Assembly (NCBI GenBank): GCA_023079485.1
Contig: CM041104.1
Coordinates: 6,990,864-7,054,863 of the forward strand
Direction of reading: 5' to 3'
Source: Archilochus colubris
Lineage: Eukaryota; Chordata; Aves; Apodiformes; Trochilidae
DNA: 64,000 bases
Of the stretch, positions 25,101 to 39,139 are shown one piece after another; position 1 is the stretch's first letter; every line of letters starts with the position of its first letter. The notes beneath the pieces are model-generated. The model had not been told where the DNA came from and made no database searches. It was given only the letters and a program-made list of their open reading frames with translations. Both the position numbers and the translations under genes were made by a program.

Positions 25101-27967
25101 CACAGAATGAAGCAGGTGGGAAATCAAAAACAGAACTCCTGCCCTTGAGAAAAACCTGCCAGAGTCTACAATGGGAAAGACAGAATACTTTAAGGGAGTA
25201 AGAAACTGCAAGGCAAGTTTGTCCACGAAGGGAGAGGCAAATCTAGAAATTATTCTCCCTTCAAGAACTCCATGCAATGATCTTCTCAAGAATTCTTACT
25301 TTTATCTGGCTAGAGGCCAAATACAAGCTTAAACCACTAGGTCTTCCTAAACATATGCATATGCCAACACAGAGCCCTAGGCAGGAGTGGTACAAGCCAA
25401 ATCCTCTTCTTTTAGCTTTGCTGGGAAGGGGAGGAGTAGTGAGAGAGAATGCAGCCAAATTGTAAAGAGTAACATTTCTGTCTTGCTTCCATGTCTTTAT
25501 CTGCTTTTAATTACTTAATAAATTGCCTTTACCTTTATTCTTCTCAAAAAAAATGGAGCAGATTAATAAGCAATTCTGCAACTTTATGACTCCAGCTGTG
25601 CTCTAAATAAAAAAGGCAACAATCTGATCCCCCAGTTCATTTCAGAAGTGAGTTACTAAAAGGTAACTGCAAAAAAAGTGTGAAGGTGGTTTTCTCAATC
25701 TCTGATTCAAACAAAACCCCAGTCCTAAAATGTTTGTCTTTCCTTCAATCCTAAGAAAGGCAAGATTTGTTGCAATTTTTTTTTCACATGGGTACAATTT
25801 TCAAAAGCACCTGCTATATCTCATTAATTTTCATTGGGAATTAAGAGTTCTAGTGTTTTAAGTATTTGGGAAGTGTGGCAGCTTAACCAGCTTTACTGGG
25901 ATTAACTGGCTGCAAAATTACATCACCCTCCATCCTCCCATTTTACTCCACTATTGGAAAAGAAAAGGAATAATTCATAAGCAGGGAAAATGCTATTATC
26001 TTGCATCTGCCTTCCATGTGGTATAATTATAGGGAATCTCCCATTCTGAAAGTTTCGGCTGCTCCTATCCACAAATTTCAAAAGCAGAGAAAAGTAATTT
26101 CATTTCCTCTGTCAGTACATTCTTCCTCACACTGTTAAGACGTTTTCTCTCCATCTATAATACATCCTTTGTTCCTTCCATTTCAGGAATTAAAAAATGC
26201 TTCAGCAGGTGAGAACCACAACATTATTTTCTCTCTTATAGCTCATTCACAAGTACATCTGATAGATGTATGCAGAAATGGCCTGAACAGGCATAAAATT
26301 AAACCTGAGCTGGCATAAATGCTCATGCACAAAACTCTCAGTGCAGCCACGATGACAAGATATCCTTTCAAGGTGACCTGCAGGGAACTGTGCCTCAGGC
26401 TGTTTATATTCCTGAAAGCTGCCTTTCCCTGATATAACTGAACAATAAAAGCAGCAGTTCTTGTCTGGATTTATCATTGCCCAGCCTGTTCCAGACACAA
26501 AAATAAGAGGACTCATAGATGTATGGCTTGTAGCACAGCTTCTGGGGGTGGTTGTACAAAGTTGCATCATTCTCCAGCACATCATATCTCATATCCCTAA
26601 GCAAACCAACAGGAAGAAGTCCAGTACTGGAATAGCTGGCCATAGGGCTATGTTAAAAAAACCACTATCACTCTAACAAAATAAAAGATACTCATACAGT
26701 ACTTCACTTTAAACAGAAAAACCCCAACACAAAACCAAAGAAGAGCACAAGCACCCAAGTAAGACCTGGATCACAGATAGGTTTGCTAATTAGCAGTCAA
26801 AGGGAAAACTTTTCACAAAGAAAAACAGCCCTGCCTTTTCCCTACTAATTCCATGTACATCTAAAATGATTAATTTCACATAAGAAAGAAAATTGTTTGG
26901 GGTTTATATTAAGATTTTCAAATTCCTTTTTATTTTTTAAATGCGTTAATTCTAAACAATTATAAGAAAAATAACAGCTTTAAAATCCTTCCCCATGTTT
27001 TGTTTAAGTGAGACAGTGTTTTTGACTTTCCCTGGAAGTTTTCTGTCTTGTTTAAACCCATAGACCAGACAGTAAAAAACAGATGAAGAATCCTGTCCCA
27101 TTAATTTTTGGAGCCAACTTCAGGAAAGCCTGCCTGAAGATTTTTGGAGTGTTTGGGACTGGCAAAAATAATTTCTTGCCTTGTTTCCCCGGAAGTTCTC
27201 TATTTCCAAAAGTACTGACTTGCTTCACCAGCCTTCATCACCTGCTACTCTACACTGCCTTTCAATGATTTTTTTTCTTCTAACTACACCATTTCTTTCT
27301 TGCCTCATATCTGATTTAAAAGGGCAGGTTGCCTTAATATAAATAAGGCAACTATTTGTATATCCTACTCATAACAAGGATTCACCACTTTATTCTCCAG
27401 GTGCTCTTTCCCTGATTCCCACGTCCAAGCACAGCAATACTGAGAAGAAAGACAGGGGCCAGGCTGGCTTGTGACCCCCTGCACTTCCTGCAATTAACTC
27501 GGGAAGAGATTGGAGGAAGATAGACCAGAAGAAGCATCAGCATTTTCTGGCTGAGTGGTCTAAGGTAAAAGGGATTCAGTGCACATAAAAACAAACAAGC
27601 CCAGCTACCTTCACTGTTTGGTATGAAGGCACAGTCTGAAAGACAGACTGAAAATTCAGAGTGAGCTAATGATGGGGCTCCTGTCACAGCCTTGCAATCT
27701 GGCAGCCCAACCAGGAAACACAATGTATAATTGCTTTGAGTCACTGGATTTTTTAAAAATTATGTTCAACCCCAGCCTTTCACTTAGAATAAGTCAAAAT
27801 TAGAAAGATTAATATTTCAGAGTGTCTGCTTTTGTCTATTGAGCATGTTTGCTAAATAGAACAACATTAGCATAAGATCTTACTTGCCAAAACCCAAAAT
27901 TACTCAACTATCTTACTTGCTGTGGACACTCAAGTACCACACAGATTAAGTTGCTAAGGAAACACTA

Positions 27968-27987
27968 TGTAGTGTAGTGTAGTGTAC
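27968..27987. repeat. Short tandem repeat, unit GTAGT
   Basis: Text GTAGTGTAGTGTAGTGTA, about three and a half copies of a 5-nt unit. Probably a small microsatellite. Confidence 0.6.
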
Positions 27988-28029
27988 TGTAGGCTTTTAC
28001 CCTACTACCATTTGAAAAATACAGCTGCA

Positions 28030-28073
28030 TGTGTATACATATGTATATATGCATACACACAAACATAAATGTA
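28030..28073. repeat. Degenerate TA/CA-rich simple repeat
   Basis: Alternating purine-pyrimidine stretch containing TATACATATGTATATATGCA followed by TACACACAAACATAAATG. It reads as a decayed dinucleotide microsatellite. Confidence 0.6.
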
Positions 28074-29310
28074 TAATCTCTTTTAGTTACCACCTTTTCT
28101 TTGATGTTTACAAACCTTTAAAATCCATTACTTCTCTTTCTGTTCAGATCCCCCAAGCACAGCAGGACTGAATGTGACTGCAGAAAACCACCCTGTCAGT
28201 TCCACTGCAGAATCATGGTCCATAACACAAAACAATTGCCTCTAAAGGTTGGGCTTCACAAACCAGGTACTCTACAATCCAGCTCATGAGAGTTATTTGT
28301 CACCCCAAAGAACTATGCTCTTTATCCTTTCTCTTTAGAATCACAAGGGCTAAAAACTCACTAAAATACAATTTAGGAAAAACAGCAAGATTTGGAATGA
28401 GGAAAAAGCAGCTGATAGCTTTGTTATTGATGTGGAAATAATCTGGTTTCTGTTACAGGGGTGTGCAAGACTGTGTTTTGTCTTGTGGACTACTTGTTAT
28501 CTTTAATTCAACTCACTGATTTAATCTAGCTTTGAAATTTATAGGAAAAGGAGCTCTAAGAAACTAAGTCATTCACAATTCTAGAATAGCCTCCACAGAG
28601 AAAATAAAAACCAAAAAACAACAACAACAAAAAAACACCCAAGGAAAACAAATAAAAAAACTCCTTCCACAAGTTCTGCAGTACTCAGAATCAGCTGAGT
28701 TGTGGGGTTTGTGGGATGGGACCACAGAAAGGATGGATGATGGATGCAGGCAGAAGCGTGCTCGCCAACTCCTTGCAAGGCAGCATCAAAGCAGTTACTC
28801 TGCTGCTTCTGCAGGAGTTATCTATGTGCAATTGCAGAAAAACTATAGATTTAACTGCAGTAAAAGCAGCATAATTATGACACAGAGTGGGGAAAAAACT
28901 TTCTAACATACCTTTTCTAACCTACCTTTTCACTGAGATAAATATATATCTTGCAGGGCTTTTAGCTGGCACGTGGCTAATTCACAGGGAGAAGCAAAAC
29001 AAAAGGGAAACCTGAATAGGTCGCAGCCAGAATAGCAACTTCTGTCAAATCTGTAATAATATATAAGAATGTTTTCAACAATGCTGGTCATTAAGTGAGA
29101 GAAATGTTGAAGTCTTCATACTTGTTTCTGACAAAGTCAAATTTTTCCATCCAGGAAGCTGCCTCTTGAAAGATGGCCACGAAAGATTGTTTCCATTGCC
29201 CACAGCCCTCCTCTGAGCACACTTCCTCACCTCCCTGCTAATGGGTCACATCCACATTTGCCACCATGGGACTGAGGTGGGTACCTTTATGTTGTTTATT
29301 TTCCATTGGG

Positions 29311-29350
29311 CTTTTTGTTTGTTTGTTTTTGTTGTTGGTTTGTTGGATTT
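29311..29350. repeat. GTTT-type simple repeat
   Basis: TTTTTGTTTGTTTGTTTTTG followed by TTGTTGGTTTGTTGG. A low-complexity T/G tract with a GTTT core unit. Confidence 0.6.
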
Positions 29351-31562
29351 TTTTCTTGGTTCCCCCCTTGGTTTTCTGCTTCATACATGCCACAGCAAGG
29401 AAGGAGCAGCATCTACATTTGGACATGAAACTTTGGTCTTATCATCAGAAAATTTGTTCTCAGGAGTGAATGTTGGTGTGCATTTTTGCAGAGCTGGGAC
29501 CTTATTTTGCAAAACATTTCTCTTAATATAACATAAAGCAATTACACCGGCCAAATTAAGCAGTATGAAACTGAAGTATCAGCTCTACCAAAGCAAGATG
29601 GAGACAATAAAGCCTTAAACAACATCAAATATTCAAATGCAGCAAGTAATAACTACCGTAAAGCTATATCAAATGCAGCAGTACAAGACAGAAGCCATCA
29701 CAAGGGCTCAGGAGAGAAAATATTGTGCAAACAGCACCCAAAACCCATCACCAGACAGGGCTGGAGCAGCAGAGAGCAGTTATGACTGCTGACTAAACAT
29801 AGATCTATGTTATAGGGCAACATTCTCTATCACCACAAACAAAACCTGTTTTGAGCCATCTGTCCCACTCAGGAGCCTTTAACTTGTTTCAGTTTGAGCT
29901 AAACTTAAAGTAGCAACTTTATTTTTCCTTCTGCTACTCCAAAGTTAAGGGAAGGCAAGGAGGAGCTGGATAATTTAATACCAAGAGAAACAAAGATGGT
30001 TTCATGCAAAGAAAAGTTGGCCATTAGCTGGAACAAGTGCTAAAGGGAAACATTTTCCATGAGGTTTAATGCCGGACAGCTTTACCTTGGGGAGGGGAGT
30101 GCTGGCTGCAGGGATTGATGGCAGCTGTCTCCCTGCTGATGGATGGCTTCACATTTTGTGGATTTAAATCTGCATGGTTACCTATAAACATTTATACCAG
30201 GCAGATCCTATAGAGTAACTCCTCATTCAAAGGGTAGCAATGCATCATTCATGAAGTTTCCACAGAAAAATGAATTGTGCATGAACAAAAACTGGCATGT
30301 GAATACCAGGGGCTGGCAGCTGCCTCTACAAACAGCAACACTTGTGCAGTAGAAAGGTGCCACAAGGGTGGGTCTGGCACCAGCTGGGGAGAAGTGTGTG
30401 TAGTTGTTGAAGGAGACAACTGAGATAACTGCAGTTCTAGTTTTGCTCCCAACCTCCATCACTTAACTAACAGATTAGGCAAGTTTCTCAGGACTACATT
30501 AGGGCCTCTGTAAAACTGGGAAATACTGCCAATTAAGCTCTTTTTAGGGCTGGAAAGTGCTCTGAAATCTTCAGGTGAAATGTTACACCATTGCAGGACT
30601 AATATCTGTGCTCATGAATAATGGCAATCCTGAACATGAGACAGCCAAGAAGGAGGCAAGGCACGAGAGCTGTCCTTCAGGACATGTTCCCTCACTCATT
30701 TTTGGTCCAAAAGCTCTCCATTCCCAGACTATGAGAATTTCTTCACCCTTTTGATTTACTTCTTAAACCTGTCAGAGTCCTGCAATGGCTCCAACAACCC
30801 AGTGAGAAAGGTAAGGCTGCCCCTTTATAACAGGTCTGTGTCAGCACCTCCATTCTCAGCCTGTAAAGGACTGGCATTCAGGGAATAATAACTCAAAAAG
30901 AGCTATGGGAAAAGAAGTATGAAATGTAAGTTAGTAAAAGGACCTTGGATGTGAGAGGAAAGTCTAGCATAACAGAATAAGTGAGGCTGGAGTGAGAATG
31001 ATGTACCCCCTCACTGGGTACATCCCCAGGTCAGACTTTCTCTGACCAGAGAAAACAGCAAAGAGGAAGGGCTGTTGTACATGTAGAAGGTTGAAAGCAT
31101 CTTTCGTTGACTGGAACTCCCTTCTCACTCCCCTCCCATCCCCAGTGAAGGAAGGGAAGACTGTCTGTCTGCAGCAATAAACCGCAAGAAGATCATTCAC
31201 AAGGATTCAGATGCCACAAATACCTCCTGGTTTATATCTTTAGTAGGCTGTTTCATCTAGTTAGAAAGTATCTTGATGAGGGATAACAAAATGTCAGCCT
31301 CATCATCCTAAATGTAATCGATGCCCTAAATACCAGTAGGAAACACAACAAAGTTTGTGGTCTCTCTAAAACTGAAGACACTTGCTTAAGAAACTGAAAG
31401 TATAATTTAATTTAACAATGTGTCTGAAAACTCTGCACTGCTTTGGCTTGGTCTCATGAGCTGGGCTTCATGCAGTCTTCTGAGCATCCCTCAGTTCCTC
31501 AGATTAAAAATCAAATTAAAATAAAATCTTTGTTATAGTTACTTAATACATGAGAGAGAACT

Positions 31563-31605
31563 ACAACAACAACAACAATCTAACACACCCCCCCCCCCAA
31601 AAAAA
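31563..31605. repeat. CAA repeat followed by C11 and A7 runs
   Basis: Five tandem ACA/CAA units at 31564-31578, then a run of eleven C at 31588-31598 and seven A at 31599-31605. A simple-sequence cluster prone to length variation and sequencing error. Confidence 0.7.
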
Positions 31606-34600
31606 GGTTGACTTTCCTAATGGCTTTTCTTTGACTGACAGATATTTGGGTTAGAGTTTTCAAGGTAGAGGGAAGGAGGAGGTTCTTTTTCATTCTGGAT
31701 TTTCCTTGCTGTGATCTGAGTTAAAGCATCACTAAATTACTTGGGAACCACAATTGCTGATTGAACATGACTCTGAAGGCAGTGGCATGCAAGCCCTGCT
31801 ACCTGGTTTCAGGGCAGTTTGCCTGCCAAGGTGATGGATTCACACTGAAGCTCAACACTGTGCTGGTGGGAAGGACTTTCTTGTCCCACTTCTGCACTTT
31901 TAATATCAAAGTCGCGAGGCTCTCACTAGGGAAAGGCACCCTTCAACCTTCCTGCTGTGCCCTCCTTATTGATAAAATAGGAAGTGTGGTGATAAGCCTA
32001 TGAAATTTCTGAATTAAACTCCTCTATTAGTGCTAAGTGTATTTATGAAAATACAGATTCAAAGTTTGACCATTCTGTGGTTCAGCAGAGAATTTCTGCT
32101 TGGATCATCTTCAGACATGTTGAGCCAAACTAGTTGAGTCTAATAACATAAAAAAAGCTACTTCCCTCCTTTTGATCCCACTTGACACACTCTTCTTTGT
32201 AAACGCTGTAGGCAAAGCTTGAACAAGCACTAATGCAGTTGCTATGAATGCAGGTGCTTGTTCACTGCCACTTAACCCTGAAGCTGCTTTCCAAGTGCAC
32301 AGCCTCAGCATAAAGCTGTTATGCTCCTGAATTATGAAATCCAACTGGACTCTGATATGCTTTCCCTGACTTGATTTCAAGTAAGTCAGGTTACCAGTCT
32401 GGGTTTACTAAATATTGTAGTTAAATAAATCAAATTTATAAATTTCTAACATTCACTTAGTCACAATCCTTTCTCTTAGTTTGAAAAGAGCCAAGGGTGG
32501 TCTTGGAAGAAAGGCTATCACTCAGCTAAACTTCAAGAAGTTATTGTTTCCCTCTTCTTGTTCACTGATACAATTAAAAACATCTTTTACTCCTCTTTTG
32601 ACTCTCAATAAAATAAAAATCAAACGTCATTTTTATAGTTACTGATATCAAATAATTTATCTGAAGAAGGAAATGTTTTCCAGAGGTTACAGCCAGGAAG
32701 CCAAAGGTTTTCATTCCCAGCTCTGATATTAATTCACTGGCCATACATAGAACATCCCCTTTGGGGTGTTGGGAAAAAACAAAAAAGACAACTAATCAAA
32801 AGCAATGCTTGAGTAATAACTGCACTTCGATTTGTTACTTGTGCCAATTAATAGTGTAGAAACAGCCAAGGAAAAAAGGTATTTACTCAGAGCAAATGTT
32901 CACATAGTGTTTTCCTTGATGTTTATTCCATTGATATATTTTTTTCTGTGGATATCTGAAAGTCAGGCTAAAATAACAACATAAAAATAACAAGTGGGAT
33001 AGTTTGATTTACTTTGTGGGTTGGGATAGGCTAAAGTCTGATTTCCCAGCAGTCTAGGTGTGACAACAGGTTGAAGCTTTTTCTTTAAGCCTAGGTGAAA
33101 GCTAGACCGGGACCAAGATCCCAAAGCTGTTAGCATCAGATTTATATTCAAGACAGAGGGAAGGAATTTTTACAGACATGATCAGGGGATATTCTAAAAC
33201 AAAGAAGAGTATGAAGATTACAGAGATCCTGCCAGCCAGTCACTGATATAGCACAGGGCAGCATGGAAGTGAAAATATCAAATGACAAATGCACCAGCCC
33301 TATGTCATTCACACAAACATCCTTGTTTTCCTTTGCAAAGTCTGATCTGATAAAGAAAAACACTTCCTGAAAGTGCCATTTTATGGCATTAAACAGGACT
33401 CAGATGACTTACTGAAGCACAGAGGGACAATGGCATTTGGACTGCAGGAGTTTTGTTTTCTGACATGTTTTTCCCCCTTGTGACTATTGCATTTGAATAA
33501 CTGGAATTTTTAAAATCCCTTTTCCTCCTTTCACCATGATGTAATACAACTGTTGCACAAGACCAACACTGTAGAGCTACTGCTGCTGGAGCCAAATTTG
33601 GCACCAAGTGAGATTAGGGTTGGCACCAAACACCATGATCTTTAAAATAAATTTGGCAGACATGCTGAAAAGGTTTGCCATTGCTGCCATAAACAGCATG
33701 CAGAGCAGTAAATGGAAAAGTGCTGAAACAGACTGTGGTTTTGTTACTGGAACAAAAATGCTGATTAGCTAAGCACTTAATCTGGCACCTACTTATATAT
33801 GAAAACTAAATTTTACAGCCGCACGTCAAAAGTAAGGGCAGTAGCAGGGACAAAAGTGTAACATAACAGTGCCTTTTATATGTCCATCATACCAAACTGA
33901 GACTACAAAACCCACCAGTTAGCTACCTGTTACCCAGGCGAATCTCAATGCACAACTGCAAGCTCCACTAGATTATTCAAAGAAAAATACTTGATCTGTA
34001 CAAAAACACATCTGTCTCAACAGATTTCTCTTTCCAGTACTTTTCAGTTATGCTTTCCTGAGACAGAATTTGCTCCTACTCAGTAATGCTGGAGCAGTGC
34101 TCTGGAAAGATATCCATATGTGTATTTTTCTTTTTTAAATGGAGATGGCATGGAGAAGAGAACTGCAAGGTTTTTTCACTGTATCCCTCTCTCTTCTCTA
34201 TATAAGGTCTGATGATTTGTGATGTGGGTATCTTCAACCGGACAGATGCCAACAACTTTTTTTCCTCAAATCCCAAAAATCAAAATGAAATAAAAGGGAT
34301 CTGATTACTATGACCTAACTTTTTCCTCTGATGTCTTAAATTCTTTTAAAAAACTGTCAAATCTGAAAACTGAGGACAACTTTAAATGACCACAAACCAT
34401 GGTATCTTTTACTGGAGTATGTTTACAGCTTCAGTGACAAAACTAGCATCTTAGTGTCCGATTTGTTTCACTAAAGAGTAGTTTCCTCCTATCATATCAC
34501 ATACCACTTACCCCTGGGATCACTGGTCCAACTCTCAAGGAGCTGCTCTGCAATGCAGCTCATCACCTCTGAGGCTGCCTGTCAACAGCAATCGTTCAAG

Positions 34601-37600
34601 CACAAAGCCAAATCAGAGGATTGCTGTAAACACAAGAGTGCTGGGATTCAGAACAACACCAGAGATAAGGACTTCATTTTGCCTTGAGCAAGGCAGCTCA
34701 AGAACATTTTTTGCAGTTACAGAAAATGGTAGCTTTTAGAGTTCATTCAAATAATCTAAGAAATGAGTTCTATCATCTGTAGAGATTAGGAAATCCAGCT
34801 GCAAGCAAAAGCCAACTTTATTTCGTCAGATATTTGAGAACAAGCTTACACGTTCCATTAAGAAGGTGACTGCCTTAGACTTAAAACTCAGATTTAATCT
34901 GCAATATCCCTAGCTTAAAGGCAAATTTTTCTCATGAGCATGGGACTTCAAAAGCCCTCACCCTTTCAGAGGCCAGAAGAGTAGCATGACAGCCTGGTTC
35001 AACAGCTTGTGCATTTCCTGACACTGGATTAACTTCAGCTCATTGTCTTCAGCACAGTTTCTCTCTGACACTTTTATGGAATGATTCCTACAACAGACAA
35101 AAGATTCAAAATAATTTCCTCCCTCCAGCTACTACAGGATGGCACAGACAGGACCAATTCACTCATTAGCAGCTTGCAAAGGTGCTCTTGCTGATCCCAC
35201 TGCATCAATGAGCTTCTTAAAAAAAACAACCACTAACCAACCCAAAATATCTGAATGCATTGCTTGGCTTCTAAAGGAAATATAGCAGCTCACCTCTTTT
35301 CCCTCTTCCTAGAAAAGTAGTCCTGGTAGTGCTAGTGAAGAACAATGAAAAAGGAGAGTTTGTCTAATTTCTTGGGTTTTTTTACTAGTGGACATATAGG
35401 TGTAAATAGCCAGAGTACTACACTGATTTCCCTGAACTGTTACTTAGAGAGCCACCTTAAAATACTGACACCAATCTAAGTAGAGTTATGAAAAAAATAC
35501 TTTTTTCTCAAGTGAAATTGTCAGAAACCTGCTTGCCTCTATCTCTCTTAAGCAGGGATTACTGCATTTTTCCATGTCTGAACATGCTGAGCTCAAAATC
35601 ATGAAGATAATGTGCTGCACTCAGGTAAGCCAGAACAAGGGTGTGAGAGAGAAAACTACAAAGCAACCCTATACCTGCAAAAAATGTCACAAAACTTGCA
35701 TACTTCTGACTTTTCCTAGCTACAATCTTTCTCTGCTTTTCTCCCAATGCAGAGGTATACACTGCCTGCAGCTGTCAATACATTCCTGTTTTCTCCTAGA
35801 CTACATCTTTCTCCCTTCCTTCACCCAATTTAAACAAGGCTAAATTCTCCCTTTATTTCACATTTGGCTGCATAACTCTTCTATCCCAGTCATTCTACTC
35901 CAGTTGGTCTGTTTCTACCCTTAAGCAATAGGTGCTAGGTATGTCGTGCATCTTGTGTTAGCACATGTCCTGCCATGGTTCCCATTAAGCAGAACCAATC
36001 TGCTAACCCCTGGACAGCTGCTGGTTTTACAGGCTGTCATCACAAAGACAGCCTGTGTGCCTGCTGGTGGGATTTTGATTCTTTAGGAGTCCAGCAACTG
36101 AACCCATTCAGTTCAGCTGCAAATTTAAGCATGGAATTGAAATGCCACAATTGAGAGAATCAGCTTTGCTTAGATTAGCTTCTCTTCAAAAACTAGCATT
36201 GGGGCTTATTTAACATCTTAAAATCCTGCATCTTTCACTTCTAGCATAGTTCCTGAAGGTTAGTAAGGTGCATTTTCAACAGCACATATTGCAGATTAAT
36301 AGGTGCAAAGATCCCAAACTCCAAGCTTTCATGAGAGAGGACAGCCTGTACCTGAAATTCTCCCTCCAAAACTAGTCTAAGAACTACTTACTTAGTATGC
36401 ATATGTCAATAGAATGGAAGGTAAGACACAAAAAAAATCATGAAGGAAACATAAAATCATAAGAATGTGTGACATAAAAACCAAAAAAGCTCTTGGGACA
36501 CTGGCCTCAAAAAAGCCTTTCAAAATGTTATGGAGTACTACTTAAATGCACAGTCTCTGTTCCTTTCTGTGTACTGGAGAAAGCAAAAACAAAAACCCAA
36601 AGCAAAAACCACAAAAACATTCAGTACCATTTGAAATAAACAAAACAAGTTTCTGCTAGAATTACACTCCGTCTGTTTCCCTCTATCATGGGATTATCCA
36701 CAAGAACTCAAGTTTCTGTCTTGCTGAGGAAAAGGTTAACAACACCTAATCAAAAAAGGCAGCTACTACTCATATCACATACCACTTTGCCAGTAAATAT
36801 ATGAACAAATACTTTGAAAAAGCACATACACACACCTTAAACAAAAATCCAAGTTTTAAAAGCAGTAGCCTGACACTTGAGAGCTGTAAGAGTTAAGGTT
36901 TTACTCAAAGCTAAGCATACATTTTTCCATACAAGAAATTGAATCATGGATATTTTAAAGGGCACTTTATCAAGCACAATATAGCATATCTTCCACTCAG
37001 TTCTATAAAATGTGTCTAATGCTGTACAAAGCATTAAAAAGCATTTAAATTTGGAACTTGCTGGCATCCACTGTCACAGTAAAAGAATTGAGAGAAATAA
37101 TCCAGCAGCTGTCTTGAAACACAGCAGAATTATACCGTGGGTTTAGTCATTAACTCTAGTTATGTGATATACCAGAAAACAAAAGGAGTAGTTGTGGTCC
37201 CTGGACTAATGTAATATATGGCAACACCTGAAATACACCCGCATGATTCCAGGTGCTGAAGTTAGTTGCATTGTCTCTTAGTAGAAGCATTCTATTTTGG
37301 TTAACACAAAAGTCTAGACAAAAAAAGAGAAATACCCAGAAATGGTTTGTTGGTTTTCTGCATTACTGTAGCACAGAAGTTGCACACAACTCCCAGCAAC
37401 TGGCATGATTTAATAGATTAACACTATTTTTTTTTCAATTAATGTATTTATTTATTAAAGAGAAGAGGAGATAACATTAAAGAAGGAATGGTATAAATAT
37501 TATCCCTAGCTGTATGGAAATTTAAACCTAAGTATATATTAAAGAGTGCAGTACATGAGAAATACTACTAATTGGCTCTAGATTTTGAAATTGAAGCTCA

Positions 37601-37900
37601 CTGAATTTAAGGGAAAAACAGAGTTACATCAATACCACACGAGTCTAAAAATAGCTGTGTTTAAAAGATTTTCTAGGAAGGCTAGAGAAGTTACCCTCAG
37701 TTATACCAAACCTTTGGGTTCATGCCAAGAAAAGCTCTATTGTTTCTAACAGGAGTACTCAGGTGGGCAAAACTTTAGGTTTAGTTCTCCCTCCAAAATG
37801 GTGTTTTCTTGTGACCTCTAAAAGAATACTGCAACTCCCAACATCTTTTTTCTTCCTTGCATTGAGCAGCCTGAGGAGCATTCCCACTTTAGGGCTGGAG

Positions 37901-37922
37901 AATGGAAGAGAATGGAAGAGAT
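37901..37922. repeat. 10-nt tandem duplication
   Basis: AATGGAAGAG occurs twice in a row at 37901-37920 and starts a third partial copy. Confidence 0.6.
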
Positions 37923-39117
37923 GGTACAAACTTGGAAGGCAGTGAACAAACTTTTGTGAATGATTCCTGTGAGGACAGAAACTGACAATGTCAGAACCAG
38001 AAATTGCTCCTTCCTCATATTCTGCCAATAGCATAAGTCAAGCTTCTAAGAAGCTTTTCACTGTGATTTTTAAAAAATATTTTTAAAAAATGCTATCAAG
38101 GACAACACTGAGGTAATGTGAAAGCTGAGCCTGGCTTCTCCTCTCTACCTCCTATCCTCCAGGCCACACTCTGCAGTTTATTTGGCAGAAAGGCATTACA
38201 CAGTGTCTCTCATCCAGCACTGCAACAGGAGTGTTCCTGAATATGATTAATTTGCTAATTACACAAACCTCCAAACAGCACGTTTGTACAGATGATGATT
38301 TATGAAATGTCAGAGATCATTCTCTCACCAGTGATAAGCTCTTTCAATCTGGTGGTTTTGTATGAAATCCCTTGCAATTCCAAAGACCATTCCTGTCCCT
38401 GCATCGCCCCCAGACAGCGTAGAGGCAGAGAGCTGCAGCAAGGATTTCTTTAATGAATTGCAGGTTATGTATACACACAAATAATAGAGAGGGTCAGATT
38501 ATAAATTCTTGCATACTTTCATATGCAAAAAGCCCAGAGTTTGCTTTGGAACACAGACAAGCCTCACTAGGCAAATGCTCTGCTTGGTTTGCTCTCCTCC
38601 CAGGATGCAAGTGCACACCAGCAATTGCAAAACTAGGGAACATGTTTCTTTTCTCAACTGTTCATAATATTGCCCTTGGCACCCCAATGGCCCAAGATAC
38701 ATGAGTAGAGATTCCAAAAATAGTCTCAGAAACATCAGTAGTTTTTCACATTTCTTGGGCAGATACTCCTTATGCTGTAGAATGAACACGAAATCCATAG
38801 CAGAAGCTCCATGGGTTATCCTAGTCCCAGCATCCTCTTGATCAGAAAACACTTCATATCAAACTGACCTCAGTTAAGATTTGATGACTTTGATCAATGA
38901 TACACAGCATATATTTTTCTTCTTCAAGCAACATTTGCAGTCTGGTTGTGGTTCCCTTGTGTTTATTCAAACGTATGCAACCCATCACTTCTTTTTACCT
39001 ATGTGGAATAATCACAGCCAGCTGAAAATATTTAAGATGTGAGACCTTCACTATGACCAGTCAAGAATCTTATGGCTGCTTCTTCTGTTCTGACAAGTTA
39101 GCCCTTGCTTACCAAAA

Positions 39118-39139
39118 TATTACAGTTTAAACTGTAATA
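39118..39139. repeat. Perfect 22-bp palindrome
   Basis: Eleven-base arms mirror each other with no spacer around the centre at 39128/39129. The core is ACAGTTTAAACTGT. It lies in EYA2 intron 1 and has no associated gene. Confidence 0.85.

Noticed and set aside
26247..26585. 112-codon minus-strand frame as a gene
   Set aside because: No recognisable protein, overlaps other open frames, and sits in intron 1 without coding signs.
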